64,000 bases of DNA. Origin: CAZHTS01 sp964535315 (GTDB lineage: Bacteria; Chloroflexota; Anaerolineae; Anaerolineales; Anaerolineaceae). The notes under the pieces are model-generated. The model saw only the letters and a program-made list of their open reading frames with translations, made no database searches and was not told where the DNA came from. Location: the NCBI GenBank assembly GCA_964535315.1, contig CAZHTS010000014.1:1-64000 (forward strand), in the 5' to 3' direction. Shown piece after piece: positions 56,145 through 64,000 of the stretch; the first letter of the stretch is position 1, and the number at the start of each line of letters is the position of its first letter. Made by a program: the position numbers and the translations under genes.

Positions 56145-56750
56145 TCACCAGGTCAGCGGGTAAAGGTCATCCACCATCCAATCTTCCAGTTCAAAACAGT
56201 TGGCGTCTTTTGCCCCGCCGGTGACAAAACGGATGAACGCCGTGGTCAGGCACGGGTCGAAATGCCGCCCGGACTGGTCTTCAAAATATTCCACCACGCG
56301 ACCGCGTTCCCACGCCTGGCGATAACAGCGACCCGAATGCAGGGCGTCCCATACATCCGCCAGAGCGCACAGGCGCGCCTCCAACGGAATGTCCTCTCCC
56401 TGCAAGCGACGCGGATACCCGCTGCCATCCCATTTTTCATGATGCCCGTATGGAATGGTCAGCACCTGCCGGGCGCAGCCAAAGGATGCCAGCCATTCAT
56501 AACCGTATACCGGGTGCATCTGAATACAGCGCAACTCGTCTTGCGTCAGTTGGGTGGGCTTGAGCAAAATTGCCTCCGGAATGGCAATCTTCCCCAGGTC
56601 ATGCAGCAACGCTCCCTGGTAGATCAGGCGCACGGTTTGATCTTCCAGACCGTACCAACGTGCAAAAGAGACTGTCAGGGCCGCCACCCGGCGAGAATGC
56701 CAGCTCAACTGCACCCCTCCATATTCCAATACCCGCGCCAATCCAAACAT
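56145..56750 (-). CDS. Stand-alone HD-GYP-type phosphodiesterase
   Basis: 201 residues, almost only the HD-GYP domain: LLHDLGKIAIPEAILLKP holds the HD metal pair and HHEKWDGSGYP the GYP signature, followed by LEARLCALADVWDAL. Both motifs are intact, so c-di-GMP hydrolysis is likely. No receiver or sensor domain is attached; input could come from a partner protein. An AGGAG SD 8 nt before the ATG supports the start. It converges on pstS (10-bp gap) and is divergent from the binding-protein operon at 56978. Confidence 0.9.
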   Translation of the reverse strand: MFGLARVLEYGGVQLSWHSRRVAALTVSFARWYGLEDQTVRLIYQGALLHDLGKIAIPEAILLKPTQLTQDELRCIQMHPVYGYEWLASFGCARQVLTIPYGHHEKWDGSGYPRRLQGEDIPLEARLCALADVWDALHSGRCYRQAWERGRVVEYFEDQSGRHFDPCLTTAFIRFVTGGAKDANCFELEDWMVDDLYPLTW

Positions 56751-56891
56751 GCATTTTGCTCCTGGGCTTCGATTTTTTTACAACCGATTCGATGAGAACG
56801 CCGCTAAAAATACACTGCAAACTGTTCCATACAAACGATCTCTCGCAACCCCATCCATGATGATGCAAAAAGCATGCCATTTTTGCTAAAC

Positions 56892-56935
56892 CTTTAACAA
56901 ACCTTAACAGCCCATTAAAGCTGAAATGGTATAGT
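56892..56935 (+). promoter_or_regulatory. Pho-box-like tandem repeat promoter of the binding-protein operon
   Basis: Three 8-mers at 11-bp period: CTTTAACA (56892), CTTAACAG (56903), ATTAAAGC (56914). After 8 bp follows TATAGT (56930-56935), and no other -35 is evident. The -10 lies 42 nt before the ATG at 56978. Same geometry as 52838-52881 and similar to PhoP/PhoB boxes of other bacteria, where the last repeat replaces the -35. Confidence 0.65.
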
Positions 56936-56977
56936 AGGATACACAAGATCAAAATTGGCGAGTTTTAAAAGAAGGTT

Positions 56978-58183
56978 ATGAACAGCCCAAAACGCAACTG
57001 GATCCTATATGGATTATACAATGTATCAAGCATTATCATCTTTGTGGTTGCTCTAATTTTTCCGGCTGTGCGGTATCAAATCGCCCCTGCCCCGCTACGC
57101 GATTTTTTTCTGCCACCGCCGGCGCCTGTCATTGTTCCGTTACTCTACTCCACCGAAAAAGAAGCCTGGCTGAAGCAGGCCATTAAAGATTTTGAAGCCA
57201 GTGGGGCACGCAGCGAAGGGCACCCCATAAGAATCGAGCCCAAAGAAATGGGCTCGCGCGAGATGTATCTTTCCATCTTAAACGGAAAAGAAAAGCCGGT
57301 GCTCATCAGCCCGGCCAGTTCACTGCAAGTTAACCTGTTACAAGAACTTTCCACAAACAAATTCAGCCGCCCGCTTATTTCCAATACCGGTCGCCCGGCA
57401 TGCCAGTCTGTTCTTACCACCCCCCTCGTTCTGGTTGCCTGGCGCGAACGCGCCGCCATCGTATGGGAAAATGTCCCGCGAGAACAATTGTGGCGTCAAC
57501 TCCATCAAGCAACGGTCAACCCAAAGGGTTGGGGCGAATACGGGCATCCTGAATGGGGGTTTGTAAAATTCGGCCACACAAACCCGCTCACTTCGAACAG
57601 CGGATTAATGACCATCTTGTTGATGGCGGATGAATACTTCGGAGCAGCAAAGCCGTTAACCACAACAAACATCCTTGCCGATTCGGAATTCAAAACCTGG
57701 TTTATCGACATCGAAAATACCATTGCTTCCTTCGGCGATAGCACCGGCACCTACATGAAAGACATGGTAGCTTATGGCCCCAGCGTTTACGACGTGATTG
57801 CCGTGTATGAAGCGACCGCTATCGAACAGGCAGACAATGCGGTTGGGCGTTACGGAGAATTACGCGTATATTATCCCACTCGCACCATTTTGAGTGATCA
57901 CCCATTTTGCATTTTAAATGCCGAGTGGGTCACAAACGAACAAACCCAAGCCGCTCAAATTTTTGTCGACTATCTGCTCAGTAAACCGGCACAAGAGAAA
58001 GCATTGCTCGAATATGGTTTTCGGCCTGTGGATGCAAGTATTCCACTCGATCAGCCCGGCAGTCCGTTAAACCGTTATGCCACTAATGGGTTAAAAATTC
58101 AATTACCGCCTCAGATAACGCTCCCGCCAGGAGATGTGCTGAACACACTCTTGGAATTCTGGGATCGCAACGTTCAACGTTAG
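56978..58183 (+). CDS. Membrane-anchored substrate-binding-like protein
   Basis: 401 residues. One N-terminal helix (about 11-33), uncleaved by appearance, then an extracytoplasmic type II binding-protein fold. Words such as VLISPASSLQVNLL, KGWGEYGHPEWGFVKFGHT, NSGLMTILL and HPFCILNAEWVT recur in the next gene, so the two are paralogues. The pattern NSG with a following helix resembles PstS-like ligand loops. Ligand unknown. GAAGG SD 3-4 nt before the ATG. First gene of a three-gene operon behind the Pho-box-like promoter. No permease or ATPase is nearby. Confidence 0.72.
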   Translation: MNSPKRNWILYGLYNVSSIIIFVVALIFPAVRYQIAPAPLRDFFLPPPAPVIVPLLYSTEKEAWLKQAIKDFEASGARSEGHPIRIEPKEMGSREMYLSILNGKEKPVLISPASSLQVNLLQELSTNKFSRPLISNTGRPACQSVLTTPLVLVAWRERAAIVWENVPREQLWRQLHQATVNPKGWGEYGHPEWGFVKFGHTNPLTSNSGLMTILLMADEYFGAAKPLTTTNILADSEFKTWFIDIENTIASFGDSTGTYMKDMVAYGPSVYDVIAVYEATAIEQADNAVGRYGELRVYYPTRTILSDHPFCILNAEWVTNEQTQAAQIFVDYLLSKPAQEKALLEYGFRPVDASIPLDQPGSPLNRYATNGLKIQLPPQITLPPGDVLNTLLEFWDRNVQR

Positions 58184-58199
58184 TAGAGGATAGCGACCA

Positions 58200-59882
58200 A
58201 TGCATATTATTTGCTTCAAACGCTTTCTTTCGTCATTGCTTATCACCTCTTTATTACTTTCCGGTTGCTCCACCTTGCAAGGTATTGGGAGAGGACAAAA
58301 GAAAATTACCATCCAGATCGTCTACGGCTCCGAAAAACAGGAATGGTTACAGCCGCTAACGGCTGCATTTAACGAAACACATTCTCAAACTCCCGATGGA
58401 GCGCTCATCGAGGTACAGGCTACTGCGATGGGTTCGATAGAATCCATCGAGCAAATTTTGGCCGGTCATCTTCAGCCCACTGTTTGGAGCCCTGCATCCT
58501 CGCTATATATCCCTATCGCCAACTCAGAATGGCGCAAAAGCCACAGCGATGACCTGATCAATGGAACACCCAAAGACTTGGTGCTCAGCCCGGTCGTCAT
58601 TGCCATGTGGAAGCCCATGGCAGAAGCGCTTGGCTGGCCTGATAAAGCCATCGGTTGGAGCGACATTGCCAGATTAGCAACGGTCAATGAAGGCTGGAAG
58701 GAATTCGGATATCCAGAATGGGGCGACTTCAAATTTGGGCACACCCATCCTGATTTTAGCAACAGCGGCATTGTTGCCGTGATCGCACAGGCTTACGCCG
58801 GCAGCGAAAAACAGCGCGATCTCACCATTGAAGATCTCAAAAAGGATGGGGTTCGCGATTTCATGGCTAACGTACAAACAAGTATCATTCATTACGGTAC
58901 AAGCACCGGTTTCTTTGCCGAGCGCATGTTTGAACGTGGCCCCTCTTACCTGAGCGCTGCTGTTTTATATGAAAACCTGGTAATCAGCCAGGAAAACAAA
59001 CGTCTGGCAGGCAGTAGTTCGCAACTGGCCGTAACAGCCATCTATCCCAAAGAGGGTACCTTTTGGGCCAATCATCCTTACATCATGCTTAATGCCCCCT
59101 GGGTTACTCCAGACCAACGCCAGGCCGCTGAGATTTTTCAAAACTATTTACTCGCCAGACCACAACAGGTGCGCGCAATTGAGTTGGGTTTCCGTCCCGC
59201 TGACCCGGCAATTCCCCTGACCGCTCCATTAGACGCCCAACATGGTGTGGACCCCAAACAGCCCCACACAATCCTCCAGATTCCTAAAACAGAGGTTATC
59301 TACGCTATCCAAGAATTATGGAAAGAGGTCAAAAAACCGGTTGACCTGGTAGCGGTTATTGACACATCAGGCAGCATGAAAGGCGACAAAATTAGTTCCG
59401 CGCGTGTCAGTTTGCTTGACTTCATGAAGCGGTTGAGCGATCGCGATCGGTTGGGTATTATTACCTTCAATGATACCCCAATCGTTTTGAGCGCACTCTC
59501 TCCTCTGGGTAAAAATCGCCTGGAGCTTAGCCGGCGTGTTTCCGCCATTTCCGAGGCAGGGAATACCAGTTTGTACGACGCGACCGATATGGCCTACCGG
59601 CATTTACTTGAAAATGGAGACCCGAATCATATTCGCGCCGTAGTAGTGCTCAGTGATGGAAAAGATACCGCTTCCCTGACCGATTTACAAAACATCATCA
59701 GGCAAATCGGCGTCAATAGCGAAGAAGGCGGCAATGCCATCAAAGTATTCACTATCGCATATGGCAGCGATGCGGACACACAGGTGCTCCGGGATTTATC
59801 CGAGACCACCGGAGGAAAAATGTTCGAGAGCAGACCCGACACTATCCAACAAATCTATGCTGAAATTGCCACTTTCTTTTAA
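58200..59882 (+). CDS. Lipoprotein with substrate-binding domain fused to a vWA domain
   Basis: 560 residues. Signal peptide with lipobox LLLSGC, binding-protein domain (about 30-370) paralogous to the preceding gene (SPASSLYIPI, GWKEFGYPEWGDFKFGHT, HPYIMLNAPWVT, LGFRPADPAIPL), then a von Willebrand A domain. The MIDAS site is complete: D388, S390, S392 in DTSGSMKG, with the later Asp in VVLSDGKDT. It should bind a small ligand and, through the metal site, a protein partner. The two-domain type exists in databases under a descriptive name, but its role is not settled. Starts 17 bases after the previous gene. Confidence 0.8.
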   Translation: MHIICFKRFLSSLLITSLLLSGCSTLQGIGRGQKKITIQIVYGSEKQEWLQPLTAAFNETHSQTPDGALIEVQATAMGSIESIEQILAGHLQPTVWSPASSLYIPIANSEWRKSHSDDLINGTPKDLVLSPVVIAMWKPMAEALGWPDKAIGWSDIARLATVNEGWKEFGYPEWGDFKFGHTHPDFSNSGIVAVIAQAYAGSEKQRDLTIEDLKKDGVRDFMANVQTSIIHYGTSTGFFAERMFERGPSYLSAAVLYENLVISQENKRLAGSSSQLAVTAIYPKEGTFWANHPYIMLNAPWVTPDQRQAAEIFQNYLLARPQQVRAIELGFRPADPAIPLTAPLDAQHGVDPKQPHTILQIPKTEVIYAIQELWKEVKKPVDLVAVIDTSGSMKGDKISSARVSLLDFMKRLSDRDRLGIITFNDTPIVLSALSPLGKNRLELSRRVSAISEAGNTSLYDATDMAYRHLLENGDPNHIRAVVVLSDGKDTASLTDLQNIIRQIGVNSEEGGNAIKVFTIAYGSDADTQVLRDLSETTGGKMFESRPDTIQQIYAEIATFF

Positions 59883-59885
59883 TCG

Positions 59886-60614
59886 ATGTCTATGCGCTCA
59901 CTTTGGATAATTGCCCTGTTTAACCCACTCAATTTGCTGATGCTGGTCAGCGCGATCATCTCCGGCCTGCTTTCTGCCTGGTGGATGCTCCCTGCCGGCC
60001 TGGTCTTATGGCTGATCATGGTGCTTGGCATCGCTCTTGATCCGGCCTTACGCATCAACCAGGCCATCCGTAAACGGCAAGCCCTTACCCCGCGATTCCA
60101 GACTGCCTTCACACAAATTGAACGCAGCCAGATCAGGTTATTCAATATGTTTGCCGCCGCCAATTACCGCACCCGGAGTGCTATGCGCCCCATACAAGAT
60201 GCCTTCAACGAGTTGGTCGAAGAAGTTTATCAACTTTGCCAGCGGATGACGCCGTTGGAAAATTATCGCATCATTACCGATAACTCCAGCACCTTACAGA
60301 GTGATCTCAACTGGCTAGATCGACAAATCGCCCAGACCGAAGATCCACGCGCCAAAGATGAATATCAACATGCAAAACAGGCTCTCCAGACCCGCTTCGA
60401 CAAACAAAAAAAAGTTTCTACCTCACTGGAACGGTTAGATGCGCAGCTCACCGGCTTGAACAACACACTACAAGGTTTTCTGGCAGAGGTCGTACGAATT
60501 CAATCGATGGGTGTAAAAAAGGCGGGCGTCGACGTTGACAATCTGGTACAAACCATCCGGCTGGAAGTGAACCAGATCAAACACTTCGACCAGGAAAACC
60601 CGGCAAATGATTAA
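59886..60614 (+). CDS. Two-helix membrane protein with coiled-coil domain
   Basis: 242 residues, no family recognised. Two transmembrane helices occupy about residues 12-55 (PLNLLMLVSAIISG and AGLVLWLIMVLGI), then a cytosolic, mostly helical domain. The stretch from about 140 to 215 (LDRQIAQTEDPRAKDEYQHA onward) has heptad-like spacing and ends in a helix that may oligomerise. It begins 4 bases after the vWA lipoprotein stop, so it is likely a dedicated partner, perhaps carrying the signal from the surface proteins to the cytosol; this is inference. Confidence 0.6.
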   Translation: MSMRSLWIIALFNPLNLLMLVSAIISGLLSAWWMLPAGLVLWLIMVLGIALDPALRINQAIRKRQALTPRFQTAFTQIERSQIRLFNMFAAANYRTRSAMRPIQDAFNELVEEVYQLCQRMTPLENYRIITDNSSTLQSDLNWLDRQIAQTEDPRAKDEYQHAKQALQTRFDKQKKVSTSLERLDAQLTGLNNTLQGFLAEVVRIQSMGVKKAGVDVDNLVQTIRLEVNQIKHFDQENPAND

Positions 60615-60697
60615 CGTTACGAGGATGTAATTTGCCAGTATCAATGAGGCTCGAAACACGCACAACACAAAACCAAGAATCGAGTAGAATCAGTGGT

Positions 60698-61921
60698 ATG
60701 CACATTCTGCTGATCCACCAGGCCTTCGCCGCGTTGGACGAGGCTGGCGGCACTCGTCACTACGAAATGGCACGCTACCTTTGCCGGCGCGGCCACCGCG
60801 TGACCATCATCACCAGCCCGGTCAGTTACCTGACCGGCAAACGTCGCAATTCCCCATCGGGCTGGATCGAAAGCGAGCAACCCGAACCGGGCATCACCAT
60901 CTTACGCACCTATACCTACGCTGCCCTGCACCGCAGTTTTGTGCACCGCGTGTTCAGCTTTATCAGCTTTATGATCTCTTCGTTCCTGGCCGGGTTGGGC
61001 GTTCGCCAGGTAGACCTGGTATGGGGCACCTCGCCGCCCATCTTTCAGGGCGTCACTGCCTGGCTGCTGGCCCGGCTTAAACGCGCTCCCCTGCTGTTTG
61101 AGGTGCGCGACCTGTGGCCGGCGTTTGCCATCGCCGTGGGCGTGCTGCGCAATCCGCTGTTGATTCGCGCCTCGCTCTGGCTGGAACGCTTCCTGTACCG
61201 CCACGCCGACCGGGTGATGGTCAATTCGCCGGGCTTCATCGCCCACGTTACCGGGCGCGGCGCCCGCAGAGTAGAGCTAATCGCCAACGGCGCCGACGTC
61301 GATCTGTTCGTTGCCACGCAGCATACGACAGATTGCCGCCAACAACACGGTCTGGACGGCAAGTTCGTCGTCCTGTACGCCGGCGCCCACGGCATGTCCA
61401 ACGATCTGGGCGTGGTATTGCAGGCCGCCGGACAGTTGCGCCAGCAAAAAGATATCGCCATCGTCCTGGTCGGCGACGGCAAAGAGAAGCCTGCCTTGCA
61501 GGCCGAGGCCCAGGCAATGGGGCTGGAAAACGTGCTTTTCTGGCCTCCGGTCGCCAAAACCGGCATCCCGGCTGTCCTGGCCGCCGCAGACGCCTGCCTG
61601 GGTATCCTCAAACCACTTGAACTGTACAAGACCACTTACCCCAACAAGATCTTTGATTATATGGCCGCCGGCAAGCCGGTCGTCCTGGCCATCGATGGTG
61701 TCATCCGCCAGGTGGTCGAAGACGCTCAGGCGGGCATTTTCGTGCCGCCGGGCGACGCCACAGCCATGGCCGAAGCCATCCGGTCGCTGGCCGCCCACCC
61801 TGAGCAGGCCAGGCAGATGGGTCTTGCTGGACGAGAATACGTTTCCCGGCACTTTAACCGCGCCGGGTTGACCGAAAAACTGGCCCTGCTGGTCGAAGAT
61901 ATGCGGAGCGCTCATGGCTGA
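60698..61921 (+). CDS. Family 4 glycosyltransferase
   Basis: About 407 residues, GT-B fold. N-terminal acceptor domain with MHILLIHQAF and DEAGGTRHYEMARYL; C-terminal donor domain with VLYAGAHGMSNDLG and ELYKTTYPNKIFDYMAAGKPVV, the E-x7-E region of GT4 enzymes (WbuB-like). A hydrophobic patch near residue 90-110 may touch the membrane. I chose the ATG at 60698, which gives the usual N-terminus; an open frame extends 22 codons upstream to a start at 60632. A -10-like TAGAAT lies 7 nt before 60698. The response regulator gene overlaps its end by 8 bases. Confidence 0.9.
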   Translation: MHILLIHQAFAALDEAGGTRHYEMARYLCRRGHRVTIITSPVSYLTGKRRNSPSGWIESEQPEPGITILRTYTYAALHRSFVHRVFSFISFMISSFLAGLGVRQVDLVWGTSPPIFQGVTAWLLARLKRAPLLFEVRDLWPAFAIAVGVLRNPLLIRASLWLERFLYRHADRVMVNSPGFIAHVTGRGARRVELIANGADVDLFVATQHTTDCRQQHGLDGKFVVLYAGAHGMSNDLGVVLQAAGQLRQQKDIAIVLVGDGKEKPALQAEAQAMGLENVLFWPPVAKTGIPAVLAAADACLGILKPLELYKTTYPNKIFDYMAAGKPVVLAIDGVIRQVVEDAQAGIFVPPGDATAMAEAIRSLAAHPEQARQMGLAGREYVSRHFNRAGLTEKLALLVEDMRSAHG

Positions 61922-62633
61922 AAAAATTTTAATCGTTGAAGATGAGGTATCCCTGCAAGAAACGCTGGCCTACAACCTCAAACGGCAGGGGTATGAGGTC
62001 GAAACCGCCGGCGACGGCCAGGCGGCGTTGGAAGCCGCCCGCCAATCGCCCCCCGACCTGATCCTGCTGGACATCATGTTACCGGGTATCGACGGTTTTG
62101 AAGTCTGCCGCATTTTGCGCCAGGAGATGAACACGCCGGTACTCATGCTCACCGCCCGCGACGACGAGATCGACCGCGTCGTCGGGTTGGAAGTCGGCGC
62201 CGACGATTATCTGACCAAACCGTTCAGCATGCGTGAACTGATGGCGCGCATCAAGGCCATGCTGCGCCGGGTGCGTATGATCCGCGACGAAGTCACCACG
62301 GCTGCCGCCAGCCAGCCCGCCGTCCTCGCCAACCAGACGCTCACCTTTGACGACCTGGCGCTCGATCTGACTCGCCGCGAGGTGCGTCTGAACGGCCGCC
62401 CGCTGCCGCTCAAACCCAAAGAATTTGAATTGCTCGTCTTTCTGGCGCAGCATCGCGGCCACGCCCTGTCACGCGAATACATCCTCGAACACGTCTGGGG
62501 CTGGGAATACACCGGGGATAGCCGCACGGTCGATGTACACGTCCGCTGGCTGCGCGAAAAGATCGAACCCGACCCGGCCGAACCGCGCCGCATCATCACC
62601 GTGCGCGGCGCCGGCTATCGCTTCGAGGGCTAA
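61914..62633 (+). CDS. OmpR/PhoB-family response regulator
   Basis: 239 residues. Receiver domain with acidic pocket (E9, D10), phosphoacceptor D53 in LLLDIMLPG and Lys in DDYLTKPF, then an OmpR/PhoB winged-helix domain (about 135-238) with LTFDDLALDLTRREVRL, LKPKEFELLVFL and TVDVHVRWLREKIEP. This subclass includes PhoB/PhoP, which bind TTAA- or TGTCA-type direct repeats at 11-bp period. It overlaps the GT4 gene and is followed by the kinase gene after 3 bases. It is the natural candidate to bind the two repeat promoters of this region. Confidence 0.94.
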   Translation: MAEKILIVEDEVSLQETLAYNLKRQGYEVETAGDGQAALEAARQSPPDLILLDIMLPGIDGFEVCRILRQEMNTPVLMLTARDDEIDRVVGLEVGADDYLTKPFSMRELMARIKAMLRRVRMIRDEVTTAAASQPAVLANQTLTFDDLALDLTRREVRLNGRPLPLKPKEFELLVFLAQHRGHALSREYILEHVWGWEYTGDSRTVDVHVRWLREKIEPDPAEPRRIITVRGAGYRFEG

Positions 62634-62636
62634 TCC

Positions 62637-64000
62637 ATGCGCCACTCGCTCGTCTGGCGCATCGCCATCCCCTACGCCATCTTGCTGCTGATCGCCACCG
62701 GAGGACTGTGGTTCTACCTGTCCGTCTATGTCCGCCAGGGTTATCTGGACGAGCGCCGCGCCAACCTGTTGGTGGAAACCCAGGTGCTCGCCGACCACGT
62801 CGCCGAAAACCTGCTGCCCGGCCCCCCCTACACCCGCCTGGAAGAGGCGGCGCGCTATTATTCTGAGACGCTCGGCGTGCGCATCACTATCATCCTGCCC
62901 GATGGCGCCGTCATCGTTGAAAGCAACAAAGACCCCAACCGCCTGGAAAACCATTTCAACCGTCCCGAAATCCAGCGCGCCCTGCAGGGAGAGAAGGCCA
63001 CCGAAATGCGTTACAGCGACACGCTGCAAACGCAGATGCTGTACGCCGCCATTCCCGTCCGGCGCGACGGGCAGACGCTGGCCATCGCCCGCATGGCCGT
63101 GCCGCTGGAAACCATCGACCAGAGCATCCTCAACATGGTGCAGGCCGGGCTGGGTGTCACCGTGCTGGTCACGCTGCTGGTCATCGCCGTGGCAATCGCC
63201 ATCACCAATTACACCATCCAGCCGCTCAGCGCCCTGACCAGCGCCGCCCAAAAAATGTCCTCCGGCGATTTCATCGAGCTCGAACCTCCTAACCGCCTGG
63301 ACGAGATCGGCCAGCTCAACCTGGCCTTTCAACGTATGGCCGTGCAGCTCAGCACCCAGATCCACGAACTCAAGACCGAACGCAGCAAGTTGACCGCCGT
63401 GCTGGCTAACATGACCGACGGTATCCTGATCGTCGACGAGAACGGCCAGGTGGCGTTGACCAACCCGGCTACGGCGCGCATCTTTGAGGTCGACGAGAAC
63501 AGCAACCAGAGCCTGGCCAACGTTTTGCGCAACCACCAGATGGTCGAGCTGTGGCGGCGCTGCCGCGAGCAGAACGAGCAGCAAATCGCCACCATGGAAA
63601 CCGTCCCCGAGCGCCTGTTCGTGCAGGCCATCGCCACCCCCTTGCAGGGCGAAATGGCCGGCAGTGTGCTGATGGTCTTTCAGGATCTCACCCGCCTGCG
63701 CCGCCTGGAGATCGTGCGCCGCGACTTCGTCAGCAATGTCTCGCACGAACTGCGCACCCCGCTCGCCTCGCTCAAGGCGTTGACCGAAACGCTGCAAGAA
63801 GGCGCCCTGGAAGACCCCCCCGCCGCCCGGCGTTTCTTGCTGCGCATGGAAAACGAAATCGACACCCTGACCCAGATGGTACAGGAACTGCTCGAACTCT
63901 CGCGCATCGAGTCCGGCAAGGTGCCGCTGCGCCGCCAGCGCCTTTCACCACGCGCCCTGCTCACCCCGGCGGTAGAACGCATGCAGCTCCAGGCCGAGCG
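62637..64000 (+). CDS. PhoR-like sensor histidine kinase, 3' end cut by the window edge
   Basis: The frame is open from the ATG to the window end (at least 454 residues). TM1 about 8-30, an extracytoplasmic sensor domain (to about 170), TM2 about 172-195, HAMP (about 196-250), PAS (about 255-355) and HisKA with the phosphoacceptor H370 in NVSHELRTPL. The ATPase domain lies beyond the edge. Domain order is that of PhoR/WalK-type kinases. Unlike the protein at 52921, its H-box is intact. It pairs with the response regulator just upstream. Confidence 0.93.
   Translation, partial: MRHSLVWRIAIPYAILLLIATGGLWFYLSVYVRQGYLDERRANLLVETQVLADHVAENLLPGPPYTRLEEAARYYSETLGVRITIILPDGAVIVESNKDPNRLENHFNRPEIQRALQGEKATEMRYSDTLQTQMLYAAIPVRRDGQTLAIARMAVPLETIDQSILNMVQAGLGVTVLVTLLVIAVAIAITNYTIQPLSALTSAAQKMSSGDFIELEPPNRLDEIGQLNLAFQRMAVQLSTQIHELKTERSKLTAVLANMTDGILIVDENGQVALTNPATARIFEVDENSNQSLANVLRNHQMVELWRRCREQNEQQIATMETVPERLFVQAIATPLQGEMAGSVLMVFQDLTRLRRLEIVRRDFVSNVSHELRTPLASLKALTETLQEGALEDPPAARRFLLRMENEIDTLTQMVQELLELSRIESGKVPLRRQRLSPRALLTPAVERMQLQAE

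Overview
The window reads like a chromosome segment of a Chloroflexota bacterium, probably an Anaerolineae-type lineage. This is an inference from gene content and style: a recX-rny pair, GAF/PAS class III cyclase, a transglutaminase with N-terminal membrane helices, Thr-Pro-Arg-rich lipoprotein linkers, many GT-C glycosyltransferases, moderately high GC and mixed SD-led and apparently leaderless starts. No rRNA, tRNA, CRISPR array, insertion sequence or prophage was seen. Coding density is high. Only one gene-free stretch exceeds 300 bases (3936-4480).

Layout. 1-3935: end of an MFS transporter, an MBL-fold hydrolase, a bidirectional terminator, then rny and recX on the minus strand. 4481-12029: an operon-like run making a dTDP-4-amino-4,6-dideoxyhexose (rfbB, rfbA, a GT-C membrane protein, GT2, WbqC-like protein, methyltransferase, wecE). 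12082-22101: malic enzyme, sulfatase-like membrane enzyme, small membrane proteins, PfkB kinase, class III cyclase, transglutaminase, PAP2 phosphatase. 22184-33067 (minus): secreted metalloprotease, O-antigen ligase/polymerase-like protein, Wzz-like protein, lipoprotein, flippase-like LPG-synthase-fold protein, two GT-C enzymes, GT2, HAD phosphatase. 33214-39726: a divergon with a ThDP enzyme and HpcH/HpaI aldolase on one side and an RmlC-like epimerase, SDR, GT2 and GT87 on the other. 39723-47896 (minus): rfbF, rfbG, rfbH (CDP-3,6-dideoxyhexose pathway), GT39, SDR and a GT87-TPR fusion. 48014-52842: bi-domain oxidoreductase, alpha/beta hydrolase, heparinase II/III-like protein.

52921-64000 looks like a phosphate-linked signalling block: a histidine-kinase-like protein that has lost its phosphoacceptor His and ATP-binding residues, a PstS lipoprotein without transporter subunits, a divergent HD-GYP protein, a pair of paralogous PstS-like binding proteins (the second fused to a vWA domain), a membrane coiled-coil protein, a GT4, and a normal PhoB/PhoR-type pair running off the right end. 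Two promoters in this block share the same architecture: three TTAA-type 8-mers at 11-bp period, then 8 bp, then a -10. This resembles known Pho boxes. It is the part of the window most likely to hold an undescribed system.

Most of the rest builds and exports surface polysaccharide, with at least two activated deoxysugar routes (dTDP-4-amino-4,6-dideoxyhexose and CDP-3,6-dideoxyhexose) and possibly a branched sugar made by the ThDP enzyme.
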